The translations under genes were made by a program, and so were the position numbers. Shown here piece by piece: positions 34,642 through 48,200 of a stretch of DNA of 64,000 nt. The notes below the pieces were generated by a model. The model did no database searches and was not told the DNA's origin. It saw only the letters and a list, made by a program, of their open reading frames with translations. Each line of letters begins with the position of its first letter. The first letter of the stretch is position 1. Source of the stretch: Symsagittifera roscoffensis (taxonomy: Eukaryota; Xenacoelomorpha; Acoela; Convolutidae); contig NC_087067.1 of NCBI RefSeq assembly GCF_963678635.1, forward strand, positions 38,262,686 to 38,326,685, in the 5' to 3' direction.

Positions 34642-37019
34642 TATAACCTAAAGCCATACAGATTATTTCTTTATCCAACCAATTATTACATTAAAATTTA
34701 GTCATCTCGTCCTCTCGTGATCTAATTGACATACTCGTATATAGAGTCAAATAACCAAAATTGTACAGAGCAAATCTAACTTAGATGGCAATTTATGTCA
34801 TGGCCGAACTGTTAAAGAATTTTAATGCTATGTTAATGATGAACACAAAATTTTGTAAATAGTCATTTAAAAACACTGACATATCATTTGATATTAATTC
34901 AATCCTGAAACAGTTGGTACCTCCATCTTGAGCCTGCAAAATCCGATGGTTACACTCGCTCCATGCGATTTCCTTAAAAACTAAATTAGACTGGGTAAAA
35001 TGTCTATGAATAAGAGGTGGATAATTGGTTCAAATAATTAATTCGTTAATTTTGGAACCCAAATTTTCTCTTTAAATAAAACATAATTGGCAACCTATTT
35101 TCTCATAGAGTTAATAGAACTTTGATAGAAAATCTAGAAACTTTGCTTCACTGATTTGCAATATTTTATTTTCTCACTCAGGAAAATTTATCAATTGCAA
35201 TAATCTCTCACTGAAAGTAAAATAGCGCGGCTGTTTCTGAAAATTAAACGAGAGTTTTACAATTCGTACGGTTTTTTATTTTGCTAACTTTTTTAAATCG
35301 TGCTGAGCAAATTTTTTTAAAATTCTGAGAAAAACTGGATAGAATCCGAAATACTGAAGAAATCCGAAAAACAAAATTCAGACGGGGAACCAAAAACAAA
35401 CAAAATAGTTGAAACACTTTTTACAAACACTATACCGAGCTTAGTTATTATTTATTTTTGCACCTAATTCATCGAAATCAGAAGCTTCTTATATACTTCG
35501 TTGAGTTTTCGAAAATCATATGGTTTTTTGAATTTGTGTGCAGGTGTCATATAAGCTATACCGTAATCGAAATTAAGAAGAATCATAGAAGATTGAGTAG
35601 CATTTCAGTCTCACTTCGTTCTAGTTCAATCAACAATGGTATCTAATTTCTGAAGTAGGAATAAGGATAGCCGGTTACTGTGCAAACAGCTCAGAATGTT
35701 TCGATCAGTCTTTAAAAAACACAAAATTTTTTTTCAAATTAGCGTCGTCTTTTCTGCATGGTGTGATAAAAGGATATGAACGAAAAACTAGAACCTACAC
35801 ATACTCAACGGTCCAAGTAAAATAAGCAAATTGGACAATTTTTGTAGAAAAAAATAGTATTTAAAAAAACAAAAAAAAATTTAAAAAAAACTATTTTTTG
35901 ATTAACAAAATGGCGCCTAAAAACTTTTCTCAAGCAAAAATAGGGTTTTATAAACCTGCTCGCTCGCTTTACTCGCTTGAAATAACGAAAAATTTTGTAC
36001 CGGTTTTTCTCAGCACAACATTTTTTATTGTCATTCGAATCACGACAGAAAGAACCTTAATAGGATATATCACTCAGATCAATCCGAAGATTATTTGTGG
36101 TAGCTGATTTTGCGTGGAAAATAAAAAAAAGAAAAACTGAAATACACCCGAATACAAAGTTCCTACTCAATTTCAAAGGTCGTAACAAAAAAACTTTGAG
36201 TGGTTCGTACCAAACATCCCTAGGGGAAACAAGGTTACTGAATTTGGTGCCGCTGTTAAAATTCCTTTTTGAAAAATGTTTTTCCCTTTCCTGCATACAT
36301 GTATTTATTGTCGTTGTTAATCGTCGTAGTGTTGTTTTTATAGCCCTTGCTCGGGCAGCGCTTCGTTTAATTCGGTTAGGTGTTGTTGAGAATGGTCTGA
36401 CTTGTTGTTCAATACTCCATTTATGCATGAACATTGTTTGGTTTCCCAGGTGTCAGTGATGATTTTTGTTTTTTTTTGCAGGAAAAATCTTGAAATTTGT
36501 TCATGCTCAAATTTGATTTTTCACAGTTTGACCTTTCATTTCTTTCTATATGCATTTGATTTCCTCTCTTGAAAGCAAGAAGAAACCCCAGTATTGAACA
36601 GCAGAAGGTGACAAAAATCTGATCGTATTCCAGTTTTTCAAGTAAATTATATTTTCTAGAGTTTCAAGCGGATTTTAACATGAAATTGAATTATTTCTAT
36701 CAAAAAGTGGCGATCATATTTTTTTTCTCAATGTTCTACGAGCTTTAAAGCCATTATCTGGAATTTCAATTTCAAAGCTTGATAGTGATCAATATACAAG
36801 TTTTTTTTGTTTCTTTGTGTTCATTGACACTTTTTCAATTTTCTGTTGGCTACGAAATTTAGTAGTTGTTTAGAGCTTCTAAGTAAGTTTTTAAGAAGGT
36901 TTTTAGTAGCTTCTCATACGGCAGTACCAGTTGACTCTGATTAGAATAGCGTCACTCTAATGCAGTAGCTTAGTCCACCTCAATTTATTTTCATGTCGTC
37001 GCATTTTTCGGCAAAGCAC
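34642..37019. other. Non-coding stretch between the SAMHD1-like gene and the BEL array
   Basis: The first 430 bases are the gene's 3' flank, parts of which recur behind both pseudogenes. Overlapping open frames on both strands at 36057-36459 (120-125 codons) have no family signal. I see no RNA gene or transposon protein. Confidence 0.45.
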
Positions 37020-39639
37020 CAAGCCAGTATGTTGTCTAAGTGTCATTGCTTTCGTATCATATGATAAAAACATCTCAGCGAGTAACGGGAAAACTTTTTC
37101 AAAGTCGAGGCTGTGAGCCAGTCTTATGGCGACACTGCCGTGCTCTAAATATGATTCAGCCCAGGGAAATTAGCTGCTCCGACTGGACTGGACCAGGGGA
37201 TATATCAGTTAAAAAGGTGGGGTTTGAGAGACAGGTTAAATTTTCGATTATCGGAGGGGTGGATGGTTAAATCCTTTAAAACGTTCGTCTGCAGTTTTTG
37301 GGTTAAGTCGGCCGAGGCAAGAGTTCAAGTAGTAGCGTTTTTTGTTCGTAACAATGACATTTTTTGAAATTAAAATTTGCATAGGGCACAGTAAAACTGC
37401 AGTGTTAATGTCTAATCCTGTCTGATGCCTAATCTTGTCTACATGTCCAACCGTGAATGCAAACCACAGACAATATGCAAAGCATACTGGATTGGAAAAT
37501 TTTCAATATTATATCGGTGTGGAACTTCAAATAAAGCTAGGTCTTTGCGTTCGACTTTTGTCAAAATTGAGCTCTTGTGAACCATTTCTATATTTTTTTC
37601 ACTGCTTTAACGATGGCTGCAAAAATATCACAACAAGCGCTCATAAACAATTGGACGTTTCGCTACACTTCTCATGAGAGCCTTGAACGATAACTTAGCA
37701 GCAAAATTACACGATCTACGGAATTCGAGGATGTTGAAATTCTGTTCCTCTTCAACCATCAAATTAGCAGCAGCTCGTTCGAATGTCAATGGCCACTCAG
37801 CTCAGGAACTTTCATTAAGTTGTTTTTATCAAATAATCCAGGCTTACGTTTTTACACCCGAGAAATCATCCCCATTATCAAAAATTGCAAGAACTGCAAG
37901 AAATGGCAAATGATATATCTTCGTGCACTCTAGCAGACGTGCAAAATCTTCTAAGCGATGACTACACACTACAAAGCCGCAAATGTTCGCTAATGAAACA
38001 AATGCGATGAGACTAAAAACACTACATTGGGATGTAGATAGATGACTCCTCCAGTCTCTCTACTCTGCCCCTATCTTCACATACAATCCCAGCCAGCAGT
38101 AGCATTCCAACTTATAACAACACGTACAACGTTTCTACGGCAGCCATTAGTTTCAATACTACTACAACAACGGTAACATCTGACCCGTTTGCGTTTCGCC
38201 AGCCAATCTGCTACGACTACACTACCCAAGGAGTTTACACTACGACAGAGAACTCGAGATCTATGCAACAGGTTCCATGGCCAGCACATCGACGACAAAG
38301 TGATGATATATACGATCGACTTGGTTCCTATGAGAACCTAGAGTTATCTGGAAAGGATCAATACCCACTGAATCCATCACTACAACAGGCACAGACTGGT
38401 GCTAATGGTCTCAACGTGCTCTTTACGGATCGACCGTGTTCAAGAATTGTGACTCCAGTCAATCACGGCCTCCGTTGTACTCACCAGAACACGAGCAACC
38501 ACACTTTTCATTATATTCTCAAAGATTTCAAGCTTCCTGATATTAAGCTCCCAAAGTTCGACGGTAGTCCATTAAAATAGAATAATTGGTTTGAGCTGTT
38601 CCAAACTGCAATAGGAAACAATCCCAAGTTTCTGATGTGGGAAAATAACTTAACTGCAGTCATTTTGTGTCGATAACCCTCAAAAACGTCGTGGAGAGCT
38701 ACGACACGAATTTTTCACAGAATATTCAAGCAACAGAGGAGCTAATGCGCGATGTGGCAACCCTAAATTCGTTTTTGCAGTTTTTACTAAGGAGCTGGAA
38801 AATTTTCAACAACTGCATTTTAATGAAACTCAAATATTGATCAGGCTCGCTGCTTTTCTACGTAAGTTGGTGCACAATTTCGAACTAAACAAGTACAAGG
38901 ACCGCATGAACTCGAGTAAATTTACTCGAATTGCTCGCTCTAAACTTCCTCCTGCAGTCGTGTTCAATTGAGAAGAATACTGCGTACAAAGTGAGATTGA
39001 TGATGCTACACTCAAAGATCTCACGGACTGGCTTAACAACTACTCTGGAGCTTGCAAAAACTTCGAAACTTTACCCGATGCACCACACCCTTTTACGGAA
39101 AACAAAGTTTCGACAAACAAGCAACAACGAAAATCTTTCGTAATCATGCGTAACAGCCAGCATACCGAAGAAAAGAATACTTTCAAGAATGAACCAATGA
39201 AATCGAAAAAAATTATGTCCGCTGGACAATAAAGATCACTACATTGGACACTGCCCAGCTTTTGTAAAGCTAACTACGCAACAAAGTCTCAGTTAGTGAA
39301 GAGTAAGCAGTTGAGCTTCAACTGCCTGGGTAACCATCGGTCAAATGACTTTACTTCTGCAAGACATTGTATCAAAGATAACTGCGGGGCAAAACACCAC
39401 TCTGTTTTACTTAGGAATCAGGATAAAACCGAGTGAATACAAAATCTGGTTTGAAAAATCAACTCTAATTTTTGTCCATTACTTTAGTCAACAACAACCA
39501 AGCGGTTCCTTGCTCTGAAAATTGTAGCAGCTGTTCTTATATTCTGAAATGCACTGCTGATACCTTACAATGAAAGGCCAGTCGAACAGTTGAATTAAGC
39601 TTTCGTGCTTTCAGTGAGGAGATTGTTTCGTCAAAACGC
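37020..39639 (+). mobile_element. BEL/Pao gag-protease module, tandem copy 1
   Basis: An approximately 590-base leader precedes the gag ATG (37613, MAAKISQQALINNWTF). That frame stops at 37691 and gag continues in other frames: a Thr-rich linker, then LPDIKLPKFDG (about 38540) typical of BEL gag, then CPLDNKDHYIGHC and a second Cys/His cluster (NCLGNHRSND ... CIKDNCGAKHHS) near 39210-39430. Stops include TAG at 38578 and a TGA in VFN-stop-EEYC near 38968, both where Trp is expected. The copy ends in the start of the protease region (GAGATTGTTTCGTC), fused to the next copy. A segment at 37079-37283 is absent from the other copies. Confidence 0.8.
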
Positions 39640-40739
39640 CTAGCCAGTATGTTGTCTAAGTGTCATTGCTTTTGTATCATATGATAAAAACATCTCAGTT
39701 CGTCTGCAGTTTTTGGGTTAAATTGGCTGAGGCATGAGTTCAAGTAGTAGCGTTTTTTGTTCGTAACAATGACATTTTTTGAAATTAAAATTTGCTTACC
39801 GCACAGTAAAACTGCAGTGTTAATGTCTAATCCTGTCTGATGCCTAATCTTGTCTACATGTCCAATCGTAAATGCAAACCACAGACAATATGCAAAACAT
39901 ACTGGATTGGAAAGTTTTCAATATTGTATCGGCGTAGAACTTCAAATGAAACTAGGTCTTGCGTTCGACTTTTGTCAAAATTGAGCTCTTGTGAACCATT
40001 TCTATTTTTTTTTCACTGCTTTAACGATGGCTGCAAAAATATCACAACAAGCGCTCATAAACAATTGGACGTTTCGCTACACTTCTCATGAGAGCCTTGA
40101 ACGATAACTTAGCAGCAAAATTGCACAATCTACGGAATTAGAGGTTGTTGAAATTCTGTTTCTCTTCAACCATCAAATTAGCAGCAGCTCGTTCGAGTAT
40201 CAACGGCCACTCAGCTCAGAAACTGTCTTTAAGTTATTTTTATCAAATAATGAAGGCTTACGTTTTTACACCCGAGAAATCATCCCCAACATCAAAAATT
40301 GGAAGAACTGCAAGAAATGGCAAATGATATAGCTTCGTACTCTCTAGCAGACGTGCAAAATCTTCTAAGCGATGACTACACACTACAAAGTCTCAGTTAG
40401 TGAAGAGTAAGCAGTTGGGCTTCAACTGCCTGGGTAACCATCGGTCAAATGAATTTACTTCTGGAAGACATTGTATCAAAGATAACTGCGGGGCAAAACA
40501 CCACTCTGTTTTACTTAGAAATCAGGCTAAAACCGAGTGAATACAAAATCTGGCTTGAAAAATCAACTCCAGTTTTTGTCCATTACTTTAGTCAACAACA
40601 ACCAAGCGGTTCCTTGCTCTGAAAATTGTAGCAGCTGTTCTTATGTCTTGAAATGCACAGCTGATACCTTACAATGAAAGGCCAGTCGAACAGTTGAATT
40701 AAGCATTCGTGCTTTCAGTGAGGACATTGTTTCGTCAAA
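39640..40739 (+). mobile_element. BEL/Pao gag module, tandem copy 2, internally deleted
   Basis: Starts with the common GCCAGTATGTTGTCTAAGTG and has the gag ATG at 40027. At about 40386 the gag sequence ACTACAAAG jumps to TCTCAGTTAG of the Cys/His region, removing roughly 1.3 kb relative to copy 1. The two donor sequences share CAAAG at the breakpoint. The same protease-region end then fuses to copy 3. Confidence 0.8.
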
Positions 40740-43134
40740 ACGCCAAGCCAGTATGTTGTCTAAGTGTCCCTGCTTTTGTATCATTTGATAAAAACATCTC
40801 AGTTCGTCTGCAGGTTTTGGGTTAAATCAGCTGAGGCATGAGTTCAAGTAGTAGCGTTTTTTGTTCGTAACAATGACATCTTTTGAAATTAAAATTTGCT
40901 TACGGCACAGTGAAACTGCAGTGCTAATGTATAATCCTGTCTGATGGCTAATCCTGTCTAAATGTCTAGTTCTAAATGCAAACCACAGACAATATGCAAC
41001 AAAAACTGGATTGAAAAACTTAAAATATTGTATCGGCGTGGAATTTTAAATGAAGCTAGGTCTTTGCGTTCGACTTTTGTCAAAATTGAGCTCTTGTGAA
41101 CCATTTTTATATATTTTTCACTGCTTTAACGATGGCTGCAAAAGTATCACAACAAGCGCCCATAAACAATTGGACGTTTCGCTACACTTCTCATGAGAGC
41201 CTTGAACGATAACTTAGCAGCAAAATTGCACAACCTACGGAATTCGAGGATGTTGAAATTCTGTTCCTCTTCAACCATCAAATTAGCAGCAGCTCGTTCG
41301 AATGTCGATGGCCACTCAGCTCAGGAACTTTCATTAAAATTTTTTAATCAAATAATCAAGGCTTACGTTTTTACACCCGAGAAATCATCCCCATTATCAA
41401 AAATTGCAAGAACTGCAAGAAATGGCAAATGATTTAGCTTCGTGCACTCTAGCAGACGTGCAAAATCTTCTAAGCGATGACTACACACTACAAAGCCGCA
41501 AATGTTCGCTAATGAAACAAATGCGACGAGACTAAAAACACTACATTGGGATGTAGATAGATGACTCCTCCAGTCTCTCTACTCTGCACATATCTTTACT
41601 TACAATCCCAGCCAGCAGTAGCATTCCAACTTATAACAACACGTACAACGTTTCTACGACAGCCATTAGTTTCAATACTACTACAACAACGGTAACATCT
41701 GACCCGTTTGCGTTTCGCCAGCCAATCTGCTACGACTACACTACCCAAGGAGTTTACACTACGACAGAGAACTCGAGATCAATGCAACAGGTTCCATGGC
41801 CAGCATATCGTCAATGTGATGATATATACAATCGACTTGGTTCCTATGAGAACCTAGAGTTATCTGGAAAGGATCAATACCCTCTGAATCCATCACTACA
41901 ACAGGCACAGACTGGTGCTAGTGGTCTCAACGTGCTCTTTACGGATCGACCGTGTTCAAGAATTGTGACTCCAGTCAATCACGGCCTCCGTTGTACTCAT
42001 CAGAACACGAGCAACCACACGTTTCATTATATTCTCAAAGGTTTCAAGCTTCCTGATATTAAACTCCCAAAGTTCGACGGTAATCCATTAAAATAGAATA
42101 ATTGGTTTGAGCTGTTCCAAACTGCAATAGGAAACAATCCCAAGTTTCCGATGTGCGAAAATAACTTAACTGCAGCCATTTTGTGTCGATAACCCCCAAA
42201 AACGTTGTGGAGAGCTACGAAACGAATTCTCCACAGAACATTCAAGTAACAGAGGAGCTAATGCGCAGATGTGGCAACCCTAAATTCGTTGTTGCAGTTT
42301 TTAGTAAGGAGCTGGAAAATTTCCAACAACTGCATTTTAATGAACCTCAAATATTGATCAGGCTCGCTGCTTTTCTACGTAAGCTGGCGCACAATTTTGA
42401 ACTAAACAAGTACAAATCCCTCATGAACTCGAGTAACATTACTCGAATTGCTCGCTCTAAACTTCCTCCTGCTGTCGTGTTCAATTGAGAAGAATACTGC
42501 GTACAAAGTGAGATTGACGACGCTACACTCAAAGATCTCACGGACTGGCTTAACAACTACTCTGGAGCTTGCAAAAACTTCCAAACTTTACCCGATGCAC
42601 CACATCTTTTTACGGAAAACAAAGTTTCGACAAACAAGCAACAACAAAAACCTTTCGTAATCATGCGTAACAGCCAGCATACCAAAGAAAAGAATAATTT
42701 CAAGAATGAACCAATTAAATCGAAAAAAAAATATGTCCACTGGACAATAAAGATCACTACATTGGACACTGCCCAGCTTTTGTCTCAGTTAGTGAAGAGT
42801 AAGCAGTTGGGCGTAAACTGCCTGGGTAACCATCGGTCAAATGACTTTGCTTCTGCAAGACTTTGTATCAAAGATAACTGCGGGGCAAAACACCACTCTG
42901 TTTTGCTTAAGAATCATGATAAAACCGAGTGAATACAAAAACTGGTTTGAAAAATTAACTCCGATTTTTGTCCATTATTTTAGTCAACTACAACCAAGCG
43001 GTTCCTTGCTTTGAAAATTGTGGCAGCTGTTCTCATGTTCTGAAATGCACAGCTGATACCTTACAATGAAAGGAGTTCGAACAGTTGAATTAAGCATTCG
43101 TGCTTTCAGTGAGGACATTGTTTCGTCAAAACGC
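40740..43134 (+). mobile_element. BEL/Pao gag-protease module, tandem copy 3
   Basis: Gag ATG at 41132. It has the same frame disruptions as copy 1, including TAG after LPKFDGNPLK (near 42095) and TGA in the VFN-stop-EEYC position (near 42487). Small copy-specific indels are present, for example near 42775, where the CPAF...TTQQ segment is shortened. It ends in the protease-region junction to copy 4. Confidence 0.8.
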
Positions 43135-45277
43135 CTAGCCAGTACAATGTCTAAGTGTCATTGCTTTTGTATCATATGATAAAACCATCTCAGTTGGTCT
43201 GCAGTTTTTGGGTTGAATCGGCCGAGGCAAGAGTTCAAGTAGTAGCGTTTTTTGTTCGTAACAATGACATTTTTTGAAATTAAAATTTGCATAGGGCACA
43301 GTAAAACTGCAGTGTTAATGTCTAATCCTGTCTGATGCCTAATTTTGTCTACATGTCCAACCGTGAATGCAAACCACAGACAATATGCAAAGCATACTGG
43401 ATTGGAAAATTTTCAATATTGTATCGGCGTGGAACTCCAAATGAAGCTAGGTCTTTGCGTTCGACTTTTGTCAAAATTGAGCTCTTGTTAACCATTTCTA
43501 TATTTTTTTCACTGCTTTAACGATGGCTGCAAAAATATCACAACAAGCGCTCATAAACAATTGGACGTTTCGCTACACTTCTCATGAGAGCCTTGAACGA
43601 TAACTTAGCAGCAAAATTGCACGATCTACGGAATTCGAGGATGTTGAAATTCTGTTCCTCTTCAACCATCAAATTAGCAGCAGCTTGTTCGAATATCAAT
43701 GGCCACTCAGCTCAGGAACTTTCATTAAGTTATTTTTATTAAATAAACAAGGCTTGCGTTTTTACACCCGAGAAATCATCCCCAATATCAAAAACTGCAA
43801 GAACTGCAAGAAATGGCAAATGATATAGCTTCGTGCCCTCTAGCAGACGTGCAAAATCTTCTAAGCGATTACTACACACTACAAAGCCGCAAATGTTCGC
43901 TAAGGAAACAGATGCGACGATACGAAAAACACTACATTGGGATGTAGATAGATGACTCCTCCAGTCTCTCTACTCTGCACTTATCTTCACATACAATCCC
44001 AGCCAGCAGTAGCATTCCAACTTATAACAACACGTACAACGTTTCTACGGCAGCCATTAGTTTTAATACTACTACAACAACGGTAACATCTGACCCGTTT
44101 GCGTTTCGCCAGCCAATCTGCTACGACTACACTACTCAAGGAGTTTACACTACGACAGAGAACTCGAGATCTATGCAACAGGTTCCATGGCGAGCACATC
44201 AACGACAATGTGATAATGTATACGATCGACTTGGTTCCTATGAGAACCTAGAGTTATCTGGAAAGGATCAATACCCACTGAATCCATCACTACAACAGGT
44301 ACAGACTGGTGCTAATGGTCTCAACGTGCTCTTTACGGATCGACCGTGTTCATGAATTGTGACTCCAGTCAATCACGGCCTCCGTTGTACTCATCAGAAC
44401 ACGAGCAACCACAAGTTTCATTATATTCTCAAAGCTTTCAAGCTTCCTGATATTAAGCTCCCAAAGTTCGGCGGTAATCCATTAAAAAAGAATAATTGGT
44501 TTGAGCTGCTCCAAACTGCAATAGGAAACAATCCCAAGTTTCTGATGTGGGAAAATAACTTAACTGCAGCCATTTTGTGTCGATAACCCCCAAAAATGTC
44601 GTGGAGAGCTACGACACGAAATTTTCACAGAATATTCAAGCAACAGAGGAGCTAATGCGCAGATGTGGCAACCCTAAATTCGTTGTTGCAGTTTTTACTA
44701 AGGAGCTGGAAATTTTTCAACAACTGCATTTTAATGAACCTCAAAAATTCATCAGGCTCGCTGCTTTTTTACGTAAGCTTGTGCACAATTTCGAACTAAA
44801 CAAGTACAAGTCCCTCATGAACTCGAGTAACATTACTCGAATTGCTCGCTCTAAACTTCCTCCTGCAGTCGTGTTCAATTGAGAAGAATACTGCGTACAA
44901 AGTGAGATTGACGATGCTACACTCAAAGATCTCACGGACTGGCTTAACAACTACTCTGGAGCTTGCAAAAACTTCCAAACTTTACCCGATGCACCACATC
45001 CTTTTACGGAAAACAAAGTTTCGACAAACAAGCAACAACGAAAATCTCAGCCAGTAACAATACCCACTGAATCCATCACTACAACAGGTACAGACTGGTG
45101 CTAATGGTCTCAACGTGCTCTTTACTGATCGACCGTGTTCATGAATTGTGAAGACTAAAATTGTAGCAGATGTTCTTATGTCCTGAAATGCACAGCTGAT
45201 ACCTTACAATGAAAGGCCAGTCGAACAGTTCAATTAAGCATTCGTGCTTTCAGTGAGGACATTGTTTCGTCAAAACG
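43135..45277 (+). mobile_element. BEL/Pao gag-protease module, tandem copy 4, with templated insert
   Basis: Gag ATG at 43523. The codon that is TAG in the other full copies reads AAG here (near 44489). The Cys/His region is deleted and replaced at 45058-45151 by a 94-base copy of this unit's own 44269-44362. The copy then resumes at AAAATTGTAGCAGATG and runs to the junction with copy 5. Confidence 0.8.
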
Positions 45278-48200
45278 CCAAGCCAGTATGTTGTCTAAGT
45301 GTCCTTGCTTTTGTATCATATGATAAAAACATCTCTGTTCGTCTGCAGGTTTTGGGTTAAATCGGCTGAGGCATGAGTTCAAGTAGTAGCGTTTTTTGTT
45401 CGCAACAATGACATCTTTTGAAATTAAAACTATTTTACGGCACAGTGAAACTGAGTGCTAATGTATAATCCTGTCTGATGCCTAATCCTGTCTACATGTC
45501 TAATTCTAAATGCAAACCACAGACAATATGCAACGAAAACTGGATTGAAAAACTTAAAATATTGTATCGGCGTGGAATTTTAAATGAAGCTAGGTCTTTG
45601 CGTTCCACTTTTGTCAAAACTGAGCTCATGTGAACCATTTCTATAATTTTTTCACTGCTTTAACGATGGCTCCAAAAATCTCACAACAAGCGCTCATAAA
45701 CAATTGGACGTTTCGCTACACTTCTCATGAGAGCCTTGAACGATAACTTAGCAGCAAAATTACACGATCTACGGAATTCGAGGATGTTGAAATTCTGTTC
45801 CTCTTCAACCATCAAATTAGCAGCAGCTCGTTCGAATGTCAACGGCCACTCAGCTCAGGAACTTTGATTAAGTTATTTATATCAAATAATCAAAGCTTAC
45901 GTTTTTACACTTGAGAAATCATGCCCAATATCAAAAAATGCAAGAACTGCAAGAATTTGCAGATGACATAGCTTCGTGCCCTCTAGCAGACGTGCAAAAT
46001 CTTCTAAGTGATGACTACACTCTACAAAGCCGCAAATGTTCGCTAATGAAACAAATGCGACGATACAAAAAACACTACATTGGGATACAGATAGATGACT
46101 CCTTCGGTCTCTCTACTCTGCCAGCAGTAGCTTTCCAACTTATAACAACACGTACAACGTTTCTACGGCAGCCATTAGTTTTAATACTACTGCAACAACG
46201 GTACCATCTGACCCGTTTGCGTTTCGCCAGCCAATCTGCTACGACTACACTGCTCAAGGAGTTTACACTACGACAGAGAACTCGAGATCTATGCAACATG
46301 TTCGGTGGCCAGAACATCGACGACAATGTGATGATATATACGATCGACTTGGTTCCTATGAGAACCTAGAGTTATCTGGTAAGGATCAATACCCATTGAA
46401 TCCATCACTACAACAGGCACAGACTGGTGCTAATGGTCTCAACGTGCTCTTTACGAATCGACCGTGATCAAGAATCGTGACTCCAGTCAATCACGGCCTC
46501 CGTTGTACTGACCAAAACACGAGCAACCACACGTTTCATTGTAGTCTCAAAGGTTCCTGATTTTAAGCTCTCAAAGTTCAACGGTAATCCATTAAAATAG
46601 AATAACTGGTTTGAGCTGTTCCAAACTGCAATAGGAAACAATCCAAAGTTTCTGATGTTGGAAAAGAACTCAACTGCAGCCATTGTGTGTCGATAACCCC
46701 CAAAAACGTTGTAGAGAGCTACGACACGAATTTTTTACAGTATATTCAAGCAACAGAGGAGCTAATGCGAAGATGTGGTAACCCTAAATTCGTTGTTGCA
46801 GTTTTTACTAAGGAGCTGGAAATTTTTCAAAAACTGCATTTTAATGAGCCTCAAATGTTCGTCAGGCTCGCTGCTTTTCTACGTAAGCTGGTGCACATTT
46901 TCGAACCAAACAAAAACAAGTCCCTTATGAACTCGAGTAACCTTTCTCGACGTGCTCGCTCTAAACTTCCTCCTGCAATCGTGTTCAAATGAGAAGAATA
47001 CTGTGCACAAAATGAGATGTACAATCCCACACTCAAAGATCTCACGGACTGGCTTAACAACTACCCTAGAGCTTGCGAAAAGCTAAAAACTTTACCCGAT
47101 GCACCACGCCCTTTTACGGGAAAAAAAGATACAACAAACAATCAACAACAAAAACCTTTCGTAACCATGCGTAACAGCCAGCATACCGAAGAAAAGAATA
47201 TTTTCAAGAAAGAACTAATTAAACCGAAAAAAATTATGTCCGCTGGACAATGAAGATCACTACATTAGACACTGCCCAGCTTTTGTAAAGCTTACTACGC
47301 AACAAAGTCTCAGTTAGTGAAGAGTAAGCAGTTGGGCTTCAACTGCCTGGTTAACCATCGGTCAACTGACTGTACTTCTGCAAGACATCGTATCGTAGAT
47401 AACTGCGGGGAAAAACACCACTCTGTTTGTCTTATGAACCATGATAAAACCGAGTGAATACAAAATCTGGTTTGAAGAATCAACTCCAGTTTTTGTCCAT
47501 TACTTTAGTCAACAACAACCAAGCGGTTCCTTGCTCTGAAAATTGTAGCAGCTGTTCTTATATCCTGAAATGCACAACTGATACCTTACAATTTAAGGCC
47601 AGTCGAACAGTTGAATTAAGCATTCGTGCTTTCAGTGAGGACATTGTTTCGTCAAATCTGGTTCAACTACACCTTGGATTTTTCAACTCTACTTCTGCTG
47701 CATTTACTCTGCAATCAGTTTACTCGGTGGAAACGCTCAACTTCGATTTGATAGGTTAAGCAAAACTGAAACTGAAAAACGTATCCTCCCGGTATGACCT
47801 TCTACGAAACATTGCATTTCCTAACCTCGTCGACATTTCGTCACACATTCTACTCGGCGTCGACACTTTCTGGCATATTGCGGAGAAGGAACTTTTGAAG
47901 GGCAGTCTGTAAGGAAGGCGCAACTTGCTGGGATGGACAATAACCGGCCCGTTTAAAAAAAGTCTTTAGATCAGCAGTGCAATTGTCATCTAACCAATTT
48001 CAGACTTAAAGTAAGACAAAGAAAAAAAATTGGAAGGTCAAAAAATCCGGCACAACTTGTAACGTAACTAAAGGACCACTTTCAAGCAAACATACCAAAC
48101 AGTTAGAGTTTATGAGACAAAGCATTCAAACTGATGGAACTCGCTAATGAATCACTTTGCTTTGAAAGAACACCATAACGATGCAAAATAGCTAAATTGT

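Noticed and set aside
36057-36459. Overlapping 120-125 codon frames on both strands
   Set aside because: No recognisable domain, no splice or repeat support, and both strands are open by chance.
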